DNA from: Streptomyces sp. JHA26
GTDB taxonomy: Bacteria; Actinomycetota; Actinomycetes; Streptomycetales; Streptomycetaceae
Length of the DNA stretch: 64,000 nucleotides
Direction of reading: 5' to 3'
NCBI RefSeq assembly: GCF_002005565.1
Contig: NZ_BDJC01000008.1
Location: 1 to 64,000 of the forward strand
Part shown: positions 8,784 to 16,584 of the stretch, one piece after another
How positions within the stretch are numbered: the stretch's first letter is position 1
How the letters are laid out: the number at the start of each line of letters is the position of its first letter
Position numbers and translations under genes: made by a program
The notes under the pieces: generated by a model
Told to the model about the DNA's origin: nothing
Database searches by the model: none
What the model saw: the letters and a program-made list of their open reading frames with translations, nothing else

Positions 8784-10037
8784 TCAGCCGACCGTCCACT
8801 TCTGGTTGGCGCCTCCCGTGCAGGTCCAGATCTGCAGCCGGGTGCCGTTGGCCGAGTTGTTGCCGGCGACGTCGAGGCACTTGTCGGCCTGCGGATTGAC
8901 GATGTCGTGCGCGGCGGTGACGACCCAGCGCTGGGCGGCGGTGCCGTTGCAGTCCCACAGCTGGACGACGGTGCCGTCCGCGGTGCCGCCGCCGTTGACG
9001 TCCAGGCACTTGCCGAGCGCCCGGATCGTGCCGTCGGAGCCGACCGTCCACCGCTGGGCGGCGGTGCCGTTGCAGTCGTAGAGCTGCACCGGGGTGCCGT
9101 TGGCGGTGTTCGCGGCGGCGACGTCCACGCACTTGCCGGCCAGGCCCCGGATCGCGCCGCCGTTCGCCGAGTCGCTCGTCGTCACCGACACGTGGTCCAC
9201 CACCAGCGTCTGCGGGAAGGTCGTGGAACCGTCCGGGTCGCCCGGCCAGTAGCCGCCGACCGCCAGGTTCAGGATCAGGAAGAACGGCTTGTTGAACACC
9301 CACTGCCTGCCGCCCAGATCGGCCGGGGTGCGCCGCTGGTAGACGTTGCCGTCCACCGACCAGGTGATGGAGTCGGGCGCCCAGTCGACGGCGAAGGTGT
9401 GGAAGGCGTCCGCGAAGGCCTGGCCGCCCGGCAGGGTGTAGCCGGCGCCGATGCCGCCGGAGCCGGAGTAGCCGGGGCCGTGGATCGTGCCGTGGACGGT
9501 GGAGGGCTCGAAGCCGACGTTCTCCATGATGTCGATCTCGCCCGAGTCCGGCCAGTTGACCGGTGTGCCCAGCATCCAGAACGCCGGCCACATGCCCTGC
9601 CCGCGCGGGATCTTCATCCGCGCCTCGACGTGCCCGTACTGCGCGCTGAACTTCCCGGAGGTGTTGAGCCGGGCCGAGGTGTACTGGCAGGTGCCGTACC
9701 AGCACTGGTAGTTGGCCGGGTTCTCGCGACGGGCCGTGATGACCAGGTGACCCTGGCCGTCCAGGGCCGCGTTCTTGTTGCCGGACGTGTAGTACTGCCG
9801 TTCGTGGTTGTTGACGTTGTCGCCGGTCTCGATCTGCCACTTCGAGGAGTCGACGGCCGCACCGGCCGGACCGTCGAAGGTGTCGGAGAACGTCACGGCG
9901 GCGGCCGCGGTGGTGGTGCCGGCGGCCCCGGCGGCTTCGGGATCGGCCTGGGCGGGACCGGCCACGAGCGAGGCGGCCAGTCCGGCGGACAGGGCGGCGG
10001 CGAGGAGACATCTACGGAGCAACAGTGGGCGGGCCAC
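8784..10037 (-). CDS. secreted GH16 endo-beta-glucanase (laminarinase-like) with ricin-type lectin domain
   Basis: 417 aa. Residues 1-31 are a Sec signal peptide (Arg pair, long hydrophobic run, GPAQA cleavage). The GH16 jelly-roll domain spans about residues 48-290 and carries the catalytic GEIDIMENVG (ExDxxE: nucleophile, helper Asp, acid/base Glu). Residues about 298-417 are a ricin/CBM13 beta-trefoil with three repeats ending in QRW, QRW and QKW. GH16 enzymes of this type cleave beta-1,3 or mixed-linkage beta-glucans outside the cell; the lectin domain anchors them to polysaccharide. Its promoter and operator are at 10109-10154. Confidence 0.9.
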   Translation of the reverse strand: MARPLLLRRCLLAAALSAGLAASLVAGPAQADPEAAGAAGTTTAAAAVTFSDTFDGPAGAAVDSSKWQIETGDNVNNHERQYYTSGNKNAALDGQGHLVITARRENPANYQCWYGTCQYTSARLNTSGKFSAQYGHVEARMKIPRGQGMWPAFWMLGTPVNWPDSGEIDIMENVGFEPSTVHGTIHGPGYSGSGGIGAGYTLPGGQAFADAFHTFAVDWAPDSITWSVDGNVYQRRTPADLGGRQWVFNKPFFLILNLAVGGYWPGDPDGSTTFPQTLVVDHVSVTTSDSANGGAIRGLAGKCVDVAAANTANGTPVQLYDCNGTAAQRWTVGSDGTIRALGKCLDVNGGGTADGTVVQLWDCNGTAAQRWVVTAAHDIVNPQADKCLDVAGNNSANGTRLQIWTCTGGANQKWTVG

Positions 10038-10108
10038 GGCTCTCCCTTCGTGCGGCGTCCCGTGGCGGGAGCGCCGGCAGAGGTGGGGGGTAAGGGTGTC
10101 GCCTCTTG

Positions 10109-10154
10109 ATTTAAGGAGTGAGATAAGAGCCCGTCAATACTTTGGTACGGACCA
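10109..10154 (-). promoter_or_regulatory. promoter and palindromic operator of the GH16 gene
   Basis: On the minus strand TTGACG (10132-10137), a 17-base spacer and TTAAAT (10109-10114) form a housekeeping-type promoter. Just upstream of the -35 box lies TGGTCCGTACCA (10143-10154), an inverted repeat. It shares the outer TGGTC and ACCA positions with the TGGTCTAGACCA core bound by DasR-type GntR regulators. Which protein binds is inference. Confidence 0.5.
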
Positions 10155-10188
10155 CTTGGCCTCGTCTCGGGCAGGAGCCCGGCCCCGC

Positions 10189-10728
10189 TCAGTCCCGGGG
10201 CCGGCGCGCGTGCACCGCGCGGCTGGTCCGCCGACCCAGGAGCAGGTAACCGACCAGCGCGCCCGCGCTGTTGAGGATGACGTCGTCGATGTCGAAGGCC
10301 CGCCCGGTGACCAGGGCGCCCTGCGCGAACTCCACCAGCAGCATCACCACGGCGGTCAGCAGCAGCACCCGCAGCACCCCGCGCGTGCGCGGCGCGACCA
10401 CCGGGGCCAGGACGCCGAAGGGGACGCCCAGCAGCAGGTTGCCGCCGACCTGTTTCACGGCGTCGCGCAGCGCGGGCTGGTCCAGGTAGGCCCGCAGGGA
10501 GCGGCCGGGACGCATGTTGGTGTGCGTCAGCGCCTCCGAGGCGGGGGAGGGGTGCAGGGTCAGCCGGGCCAGTACGGCCGCGAACGCCACCATGAACACG
10601 AACGCGCACGCCATCGCCAGCAGGCGCAGCGGGAGGGCGAGCGGGTGCCGTTCGCGCCGGTCGGCGTCCCGCACCTTGGCGGCGCGGGGGCGCCACGGGG
10701 AACTCGGTCGTGGGACGGCGCGAGCCAT
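10189..10728 (-). CDS. VanZ-family membrane protein
   Basis: 179 aa with four predicted membrane helices at about residues 31-57, 92-110, 117-137 and 147-164. The pair of family motifs is present: NLLLGVPFGVLAP and DIDDVILNSAGALVGYLLLG. VanZ-like proteins are widespread in actinobacteria; the founding member gives low-level teicoplanin resistance, but most have unknown roles at the envelope. CTGGAGGACCGC precedes the ATG at 10728. The neighbours give no functional hint. Confidence 0.8.
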   Translation of the reverse strand: MARAVPRPSSPWRPRAAKVRDADRRERHPLALPLRLLAMACAFVFMVAFAAVLARLTLHPSPASEALTHTNMRPGRSLRAYLDQPALRDAVKQVGGNLLLGVPFGVLAPVVAPRTRGVLRVLLLTAVVMLLVEFAQGALVTGRAFDIDDVILNSAGALVGYLLLGRRTSRAVHARRPRD

Positions 10729-10822
10729 GCGGTCCTCCAGTCGTCGACTTCCCCGCGTGCCGGTGCGGTTACCCGCGAAGCCGCCGGGGATGCGGGGCCT
10801 TCCCCGGTCCGGGTCCCGCGGT

Positions 10823-11485
10823 TCAGGAGCCGTAGGTCACCCGTACCTCCTCGAAGCCGAGGGAGTGCAGCAGGCCCTGGAGCATCGCCGTGGTGTTGCC
10901 CTCGGCCCGCGTGGTCAGCCCGCTCTCCTTCGCGGCGTCGCCGATGTGCCGGGCGGCGAGTTTCTGCACGGCCTGCTCGCCGTTGGGGTTGTCCGAGAAC
11001 AGGTCGCCGAGCCGGTCGAGGAGGCCCCGTTGCTTGGAGACGGCGTACGAGTGCTCCGGGTCGAGGGCCGGTTCGCCCAGCGCGGCGTGCGGCAGCCGCA
11101 GCGTGGCCGACGTGCGGTCGTCGTTCACCGTCACGTCGTCCTCGCCCACCTCGCCGAGGTCGACGTAGGCGTCGACGGTCCCGGCGCCGACGTACAGGGT
11201 GCGGGTGCCGCGGATCGCGTCGGGCAGGAACCTGGCGTCCTTCTCCAGGTCCACGACGACCTGGAAGGAGCCGGAGGCGGCCTGGTAACGGCTGAGGTCC
11301 TGGACGGACTTCAGCAGCGCGGGCCCGGAACGGTCGTGGGTCTCGGAGCCGAACAGGTCCTTCAGGCCCGGCAGGACGCTCAGCCGCAGTCCCGCGAAGA
11401 GGACGACGAGCACCAGCACGATCACGCTCAGCGCCTTGGCCCAGCCCGGTATCCGTCCGGGGCGGTGCCTGATGGGAGTCGTCAT
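10823..11485 (-). CDS. DUF4230 domain membrane-anchored protein
   Basis: 220 aa. One membrane helix near the N-terminus (WAKALSVIVLVLVVLFAGLRL, about residues 15-35) is followed by an extracytoplasmic DUF4230-like domain. That domain contains SFQVVVDLEKDARFLPDAI and ends EEVRVTYGS. The ATG at 11485 has a strong GGAAGGAGGG upstream. The frame could start at 11524, where its ATG overlaps the stop of the frameshifted gene upstream. Function of the family is unknown. Confidence 0.7.
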   Translation of the reverse strand: MTTPIRHRPGRIPGWAKALSVIVLVLVVLFAGLRLSVLPGLKDLFGSETHDRSGPALLKSVQDLSRYQAASGSFQVVVDLEKDARFLPDAIRGTRTLYVGAGTVDAYVDLGEVGEDDVTVNDDRTSATLRLPHAALGEPALDPEHSYAVSKQRGLLDRLGDLFSDNPNGEQAVQKLAARHIGDAAKESGLTTRAEGNTTAMLQGLLHSLGFEEVRVTYGS

Positions 11486-11520
11486 GGCGACGGCCCTCCT
11501 TCCTGCTGTCCGCATGCCCC

Positions 11521-12041
11521 TCATCCCCCTTGCCAGACACGGAAGTCGGTGATCAGGCGGGAGCGCGGAGGCGGGTGGGGGCGCGGGGCGGTGGTCGGTG
11601 CGGTGGCTTCAGCGACCGGTTCCGCGACGGTCGGGAGGATCACACCCCCCTCCCCGCGCGTGAGCCCGGGCAGGCGCAGTTCGGCCTGCCGCACACGCCG
11701 GGCCGGGGTCGTCCCCGAGTGCCGCCAGGATGTCCGTGTCCACCTCGGCGGTACGGGCGGCGGGCCAGTGGGTCCGTCGGGCGACAGGGCCGCACGCGGG
11801 CACCGGCCCGGTCGATCGTGTCGACGAGGACGAGCGCGGGCAGCCGCAGCCACAGCCGCCGCAGGGTGCGCATCAGCGCCCGCGTCCGCGCCTGGGCGCC
11901 CTCCACGGCGGACAGCAGCGGCACCGTGCCGTCCAGGACCTCCACGACCGCGGAGCGGAGGGCGATGCCGCGCCGGCGCTCGATCCCGCCGTCGTCCGTA
12001 CGGGTGTCCCCGGCGGCGACAGGGAACACGGACGGCGTCAT
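11521..12041 (-). pseudogene. frameshifted hypothetical gene (two shifts)
   Basis: Three consecutive segments on the minus strand have coding-type third positions, each in a different frame. The first runs from the ATG at 12041 (ribosome binding site GGAAGG 8 bases upstream) and reads well through LRLPALVLVDTIDRAGA to about 11800. The second carries ARTAEVDTDILAALGDDPG to about 11705. The third carries RQAELRLPGLTRGEGG and LITDFRVWQGG to the stop at 11521. Each junction needs the same +1 offset. Either the gene is decayed or the assembly has two base errors. The family is not recognised. Confidence 0.45.
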
Positions 12042-12125
12042 CGTGACGCCTTCCCCCGGGCCCGCCGCAACCGGATTTCCGTAAGCTGAGGTCCCGGCCG
12101 GACAGGATCACGCGAGGAGCGGTCC

Positions 12126-13082
12126 GTGCGAGACATCGCCGTGTTCAGCGGTAGTGCCCACCCCGAGCTGGCCGAGGAGGTCTGTGCCCACCTGGGCGTG
12201 CCCCTCAGCCCCGTCCGGGTCAGCCGGTTCGCCAACGACTGCCTGGAGGTGCAGCTTCGGGCCAACTGCCGGGAGCGGGACGTCTTCCTGGTCCAGTCGC
12301 TGGTCAAGCCGGTGCAGGAGCACCTGGTCGAGCTGCTGCTGATGTGCGACGCGGCCCGCGGGGCGTCGGCCGGGCGCATCACCGTCGTCCTGCCGCACTA
12401 CTCCTACGCCCGCTCGGACAAGAAGGACGCACCGCGCATCTCGCTCGGCGGGCGCCTGGTCGCCGACCTGCTGGTGGCGGCGGGCGCCGGCCGGGTCCTC
12501 GCCATGACCCTGCACTCGCCCCAGGTGCACGGCTTCTTCCCGGTCCCGGTCGACCACCTGCACGCGCTGCGCGAACTGGCCGCGCACTTCCGGCAGTACG
12601 ACCTGTCCCGGACCACGGTGGTCTCGCCGGACCTCGGCAACGCCAAGGAGGCCGCCGCGTTCGCCCGGCTGCTCGGCGCCCGGGTGGCGGCGGGCGCCAA
12701 GCAGCGGTTCGCCGACGACCGGGTCAGCATCAGCGCCGTGATCGGGGACGTCGCCGGGCGCGACGTCATCGTGCTCGACGACGAGATCGCGGGCGGCAGC
12801 ACCGTGCTGGAACTCCTGGACCGGCTGCGGGAACAGGGCCCGCGCACGGTCCGGCTCGCCTGCACGCACGGGCTGTTCGCGGCCGGTGCGCTCGGCCGGC
12901 TCAGCGAGCAGCCCGACGTGCTGGAGATCGTGTGCACCAACACCGTGCCGGTGCCGGCCGACGGCCACACGGAGAAGCTGCGGGTCCTGTCCGTCGCCCC
13001 CGCGCTCGCCGAGGCCGTGCGCCGCATCCACAACGGCGAGTCGGTCAGCGCCCTGTTCGACGCCCCTGCCGCGGCGGACTGA
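12126..13082 (+). CDS. prs: ribose-phosphate diphosphokinase (PRPP synthetase)
   Basis: 318 aa, GTG start with GAGGAG 6 bases upstream. The protein matches PRPP synthetases end to end. RDIAVFSGSAHPELAEE opens the first phosphoribosyltransferase fold, ANCRERDVFLVQS and HYSYARSDKKDAPR form the ATP and flexible-loop region, HSPQVHGFFPVPVDHL carries metal-binding His/Asp residues, and IVLDDEIAGGSTV is the PRPP-binding loop. The enzyme makes 5-phosphoribosyl-1-diphosphate from ribose-5-phosphate and ATP for nucleotide, His and Trp synthesis. Because it stands outside a housekeeping cluster, it may be a second, non-essential copy (inference). Its 3' end overlaps the convergent STAS gene by 38 bp. 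Confidence 0.88.
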   Translation: MRDIAVFSGSAHPELAEEVCAHLGVPLSPVRVSRFANDCLEVQLRANCRERDVFLVQSLVKPVQEHLVELLLMCDAARGASAGRITVVLPHYSYARSDKKDAPRISLGGRLVADLLVAAGAGRVLAMTLHSPQVHGFFPVPVDHLHALRELAAHFRQYDLSRTTVVSPDLGNAKEAAAFARLLGARVAAGAKQRFADDRVSISAVIGDVAGRDVIVLDDEIAGGSTVLELLDRLREQGPRTVRLACTHGLFAAGALGRLSEQPDVLEIVCTNTVPVPADGHTEKLRVLSVAPALAEAVRRIHNGESVSALFDAPAAAD

Positions 13083-13434
13083 CGCCGAGCACCTCCGTCA
13101 GGGTCGGCCGCGGGGGCAGCAGCCGCGCGAGTCCGGTGATCCGCAGCATGCGCAGCGTCAGCGGATGGACGCACACCAGGTGCACCTGGCCGCCCCCGTC
13201 GAGCACCCGGCGCCGGGCCCGGTACAGCAGCCGCAGCCCCGAACAGTCGAAGAACTCGACCCCGCCGAGGTCGAGCACGATCCGGGCACCGGGACGCCCC
13301 GTCTCCCGGTCCAGGTGCGGGACGATCTCGTCGGCCGACGCGATGTCGATCTCGCCGAGGAACTCCAGCACCGTGTGCCCCCGGTCACGGCGGACGCGCA
13401 GATGCCTGGTGAGCGACGCGGATTCCTGTCGCAC
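13045..13434 (-). CDS. STAS-domain anti-sigma factor antagonist
   Basis: 129 aa, GTG start with GGAGG 11 bases upstream. The STAS fold covers nearly the whole protein. VLEFLGEIDIASADE is the first strand-helix unit, and FFDCSGLRLL holds the Ser that partner kinases phosphorylate in SpoIIAA/RsbV-type proteins. Such antagonists free sigma factors by binding the anti-sigma kinase. The large HATPase-containing phosphatases at 23017 and 48554 are the type of proteins that act on STAS partners, but pairing is not shown. It converges with prs. Confidence 0.85.
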   Translation of the reverse strand: MRQESASLTRHLRVRRDRGHTVLEFLGEIDIASADEIVPHLDRETGRPGARIVLDLGGVEFFDCSGLRLLYRARRRVLDGGGQVHLVCVHPLTLRMLRITGLARLLPPRPTLTEVLGVSPPRQGRRTGR

Positions 13435-13518
13435 GACGACAACGCCTCCAGCCTGCTCCGGGGGCCCAACTGCCCAACCTCACACGCAAGTTACCCCGAA
13501 CGAGCGAGATTGAGCATG

Positions 13519-13541
13519 TTCGATCGACATATGTCATCGAA
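13519..13541. promoter_or_regulatory. compound palindrome upstream of the STAS gene
   Basis: TTCGAT, one base, GACATATGTC, then ATCGAA. The outer arms are exact inverted repeats around a perfect 10-bp inner palindrome. It sits in a locally AT-rich stretch about 85 bp upstream of the STAS start and 19 bp from the end of the oxidoreductase gene. An operator is likely; the regulator is unknown. Confidence 0.4.
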
Positions 13542-13559
13542 TTCTTACGGCGCGGTCCG

Positions 13560-14510
13560 TCAGTCGACCACGAGGACCAGCTTCCCCGTCGTGCGGCCCG
13601 TCTCACCGAGCTCGTGGGCCTTCGCCGCCTCGGCCAGCGGGAACGTCTTCTCGATCGTGGCCCGCAGCCTGCCCGACTCGACCAGGCCGGCGATCTCCCG
13701 CATGTCGGCCCGGTCCGCGTCGACCAGCATCCGCACCGCCCGCACGCCGAGCCGCTCCGCCTCCTCGAAGAACTCGTCCGAACCGACCGGCAGGATCGAC
13801 ACCACGATCCCGCCCGGCCGCAGCACGCGCAGGGACCGCAGCGAGGTCTCACCGCCGAGCGTGTCCAGGACGACGTCGACGTCCTTCACGGCCTCGGTGA
13901 CGTCCGTCTCCCGGTAGTCCACCGTCTCGTCCACGCCGAGGGAGCGCAGGAACTCGTGCTTGCCCGCGCTCGCCGTGCCGATCACGTAGGCGCCCCGGGC
14001 CTTGGCGATCTGCACCGCCACGTGCCCCACACCGCCCGCGGCGGCGTGGATCAGCACCCGCTGCCCCTCCCGCAGGTCCGCCCGCTCCACCAGGGCCTGC
14101 CACGCCGTCAGCGACACCAGCGGGAGCGCGCCGGCCTGGACGTGGTCGATCCCGGCGGGCTTGTGGGTGAAAGCGCGGGCCGGGGCCGTGACGTACTCGG
14201 CGTGGGAGCCGTGGCCGAACGGGTAGGACAGCATGCCGAAGACCTCGTCGCCCGGCCGGAACGCGGCGACGCCGATCCCCACCGCCTCCACCACGCCCGA
14301 GACGTCCCAGCCCAGGACGAAGGGCGGCTCGCCGAGGAAGCCGCCGTTCGCCCGGTGCTTCCAGTCGGTCGGGTTCACTCCGGCGGCACGCACCCGTACC
14401 AGCACCTCGTTCGGGCGCGGCTCGGGCCGTTCCAGCCGTACTTCACGCAGTACCTCGGGACCGCCGAGGGTGTCCTGGCTGATGGCTCGCATCGTGTTCA
14501 CATCGCTCAT
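13560..14510 (-). CDS. NADP-dependent zinc-less quinone oxidoreductase (MDR family)
   Basis: 316 aa. The N-terminal GroES-like fold includes LVRVRAAGVNPTDWKHR and GWDVSGVVEAVG. The Rossmann domain begins at VLIHAAAGGVGHVAVQIAK (AxxGxxG). The structural and catalytic zinc Cys residues of alcohol dehydrogenases are absent, placing it with QOR/zeta-crystallin-type enzymes that reduce quinones or enones with NADPH. It is divergent from the GlxA-type regulator at 14582. The shared 71 bp hold an operator-like inverted repeat, so the regulator probably controls this gene. Confidence 0.85.
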   Translation of the reverse strand: MSDVNTMRAISQDTLGGPEVLREVRLERPEPRPNEVLVRVRAAGVNPTDWKHRANGGFLGEPPFVLGWDVSGVVEAVGIGVAAFRPGDEVFGMLSYPFGHGSHAEYVTAPARAFTHKPAGIDHVQAGALPLVSLTAWQALVERADLREGQRVLIHAAAGGVGHVAVQIAKARGAYVIGTASAGKHEFLRSLGVDETVDYRETDVTEAVKDVDVVLDTLGGETSLRSLRVLRPGGIVVSILPVGSDEFFEEAERLGVRAVRMLVDADRADMREIAGLVESGRLRATIEKTFPLAEAAKAHELGETGRTTGKLVLVVD

Positions 14511-14546
14511 GGTGACCCAGCCTGCCGTCCTCCGCCCCTCAGGGAA

Positions 14547-14575
14547 ATGGCATGATTGCCATGCTCCGATAGAAT
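14547..14575 (+). promoter_or_regulatory. operator and leaderless promoter of the regulator gene
   Basis: ATGGCATGATTGCCAT (14547-14562) is a perfect inverted repeat with 6-bp arms, placed where the -35 box would be. TAGAAT (14570-14575) is the -10 hexamer and ends six bases before the ATG at 14582, predicting transcription from the start codon itself. The site lies between divergent genes and could serve both. Confidence 0.5.
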
Positions 14576-14581
14576 CGTGCC

Positions 14582-15550
14582 ATGCAGCATGCGAAGCGCC
14601 CCGCGGGGCGGACGGAACGGGTCGTGGTACTGGCCCTCGACGGCGCCTATCCCTTCGAGCTGGGCATTCCCAGCCGGATCCTCGGTGCCGCCGACGGCCG
14701 GTACGAGGTGATCACCTGCACCGCCGACGGCCGGCCGGTGCGCACCGACGCGGACTTCACCGTCACCGCCGACCACGGACCCGAGGCGCTGGACTCGGCC
14801 GACACGGTGGTCGTCCCCGCCGTCTCGCCCTCCCTGGTCACCGACGAACCGGCCCCCGAGGTCACGGCCGCCCTCGCGCGCGTCCGCCCCGACGCCCGCA
14901 TCGTGTCCATCTGCACCGGCGCCTTCGTCCTGGCCGCCGCCGGGCTCCTCGACGGCCGCCGGGCGACCACCCACTGGCAGCTCGCCGACCGGTTCCGGCG
15001 CATGTTCCCGCACATCCCCCTCGACCCGGACGTCCTCTTCGTGGCCGACGGCCGCATCATCACCTCGGCGGGCGCGGCCTCCGGCGTCGACGTCTGCCTC
15101 CACCTCGTGCGCGAGGACCACGGCAGCGAACTGGCCAACAAGGTCGCCCGCCGCTGCGTGGTGCCGCCCTTCCGGGACGGCGGACAGGCGCAGTACATCG
15201 AGCAGCCGGTGCCCGAACAGGGCGCCGCGAGCACGGCGGCGACCCGGGCCTGGGCCTTGGACCACCTCGACGAACCCCTGACGCTGGCCCGCCTCGCCGC
15301 GCACGCCCGGATGAGCCTGCGCACCTTCGCCCGCCGCTTCCACGACGAGGTGGGCATGAGTCCCGGCCGCTGGCTGACCCAGCAGCGCATCGCCCGGGCC
15401 CGGCACCTGCTGGAGGCCAGCGACCTTCCGGTCGACCGGATCGCCGGCCAGGTCGGCTTCGCCACGGGCGCCTCGCTGCGCCAGCACCTGCACGCGTCGA
15501 TCGGCGTCTCGCCCCAGGTGTACCGCCGGACGTTCCAGTCGGCGCGCTGA
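14582..15550 (+). CDS. GlxA-type transcriptional regulator (DJ-1/PfpI plus AraC DNA-binding domain)
   Basis: 322 aa. Residues about 12-185 are a DJ-1/PfpI-like amidotransferase fold, including SICTGAFVLAAAGLLDGR with the Cys at the nucleophile elbow and the helper sequence ATTHW. Residues about 225-320 are an AraC/XylS double helix-turn-helix (LARLAAHARMSLRTFARRF and IAGQVGFATGASLRQHL). Proteins of this build sense small metabolites and act as activators or repressors. No ribosome binding site precedes the ATG; a -10 box six bases upstream implies leaderless translation. Divergent placement points to the oxidoreductase at 13560 as a target. Confidence 0.87.
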   Translation: MQHAKRPAGRTERVVVLALDGAYPFELGIPSRILGAADGRYEVITCTADGRPVRTDADFTVTADHGPEALDSADTVVVPAVSPSLVTDEPAPEVTAALARVRPDARIVSICTGAFVLAAAGLLDGRRATTHWQLADRFRRMFPHIPLDPDVLFVADGRIITSAGAASGVDVCLHLVREDHGSELANKVARRCVVPPFRDGGQAQYIEQPVPEQGAASTAATRAWALDHLDEPLTLARLAAHARMSLRTFARRFHDEVGMSPGRWLTQQRIARARHLLEASDLPVDRIAGQVGFATGASLRQHLHASIGVSPQVYRRTFQSAR

Positions 15551-15719
15551 GCGGGCTCTCGGCGGGCCGTCGTCCCGCCATGGCCGGTGAGGGACGGTCA
15601 GGAGGCCCTGCGCGCAACGTCGTCGGCCGGTGACCGACTGAATCCGCCGGGCCGGGATATGCGCAAGGCAGAGGGCCGCGGGGTCCGACGCCCCGTGCCC
15701 GGAATTCCTCGGAGGAGAC

Positions 15720-16115
15720 ATGGCACTGGTCAACGCGGGCGTCGTGGTGCTCGACTGCGCCGAACCCGAGAAGCTCGCCGAGTTCTACAAGGGTCTGCTG
15801 GGCGCGGAGGAGACCGACGTGTCCGCCAACCGCATCGAGATCGAGGGCCCCACGGGCTTCCGCATGGCGTTCCGGCGGGACGTCAACGCGACCCCGCCGA
15901 GCTGGCCCCGTCCCGAGAACTCCCTCCAGGCCCACCTGGACTTCGTGGTGGAGGACCTGGACGCGGCCGAGCGCGGGGTCGTGGGGCTCGGCGGGCGTCC
16001 GCTGGAGGCGAAGGACGCGGCGGGCCCGCACGAGGAGCGCGGCTTCTCCGACCCGGCGGGCCACTCCTTCACCCTGCGCCGCAGCACGCCGCCGACGGCA
16101 CCCAAGCAGGGCTGA
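15720..16115 (+). CDS. VOC-family (glyoxalase/dioxygenase-like) protein
   Basis: 131 aa with GGAGGAGAC directly before the ATG. Two beta-alpha-beta-beta-beta modules are visible: ALVNAGVVVLDCAEPEKLAEFYKGLLG (first) and LQAHLDFVVEDLDAAERGV (second), ending in FSDPAGHSFTL. His and Glu positions in the modules resemble a metal site, but the set is incomplete for a glyoxalase I. It could be an antibiotic-binding or dioxygenase-like member. It ends at a bidirectional terminator shared with the DUF4235 gene. Confidence 0.8.
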   Translation: MALVNAGVVVLDCAEPEKLAEFYKGLLGAEETDVSANRIEIEGPTGFRMAFRRDVNATPPSWPRPENSLQAHLDFVVEDLDAAERGVVGLGGRPLEAKDAAGPHEERGFSDPAGHSFTLRRSTPPTAPKQG

Positions 16116-16160
16116 GGCCCCACGGCCCGGGTGCCGTCGGCGGCGTGCGTGCGTGCGGCC

Positions 16161-16188
16161 GGGCGGCCGGACTCCGGTCCGGCCGCCC
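16161..16188. terminator. bidirectional terminator between convergent genes
   Basis: Perfect 12-bp stem GGGCGGCCGGAC / GTCCGGCCGCCC with a 4-base loop, lying between the VOC gene (plus) and the DUF4235 gene (minus). Confidence 0.65.
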
Positions 16189-16223
16189 CGTCCGCTCAGG
16201 CCCGTCCGCTCGGTCCCGTCCGG

Positions 16224-16526
16224 TCAGTCCCGTCCGCCCTTGTCGCCGCCCGGCCAGACCCCGGTCGACCGCTCGATCGCCTTGGCGCCCGTCCGGTCCA
16301 CGGCGCTGCGCACCGCGGCGAAGATGGCGCCCTGGACCGCCGCGGCCAGGAGGATCTCGCCCCAGCCGCGGTCCCGGTCCAGGGCGTCGGGCGCGTCGTC
16401 CTCGTGCCGGATCAGCTTCCACGTCTTCTGGAAGGCCGCCCCGGCCAGCGCACCACCCGCCCAGCCCAGGACGAAGCCGACGGGCTTGTACGCGAGGGGG
16501 AGCTTCTGCTTCTTCTTCTTGCCCAC
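16224..16526 (-). CDS. DUF4235 small membrane-associated protein
   Basis: 100 aa. A Lys-rich start (MGKKKKQKLPLAYKPVG) is followed by one glycine-rich hydrophobic segment (GFVLGWAGGALAGAAFQ) and a second (ILLAAAVQGAIFAAVRSAV). It then ends in DRTGAKAIERSTGVWPGG. The order and the Gly-Trp-Pro-Gly end fit DUF4235, a family common in actinobacteria with no known role. It is 58 bp downstream of the glutathionyl-hydroquinone-reductase-like gene and probably shares its transcript. Confidence 0.8.
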   Translation of the reverse strand: MGKKKKQKLPLAYKPVGFVLGWAGGALAGAAFQKTWKLIRHEDDAPDALDRDRGWGEILLAAAVQGAIFAAVRSAVDRTGAKAIERSTGVWPGGDKGGRD

Positions 16527-16584
16527 GTGGGTCTCCTTCGGGTTCGGTCGGTGATGTCGGGGCGTGACGCGTACGGCCGCGGGA

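Noticed and set aside
11530..12084. Plus-strand open frame opposite the frameshifted gene
   Set aside because: Arg/Pro/Ser-rich product without coding-type third positions; the minus-strand segments are better supported.
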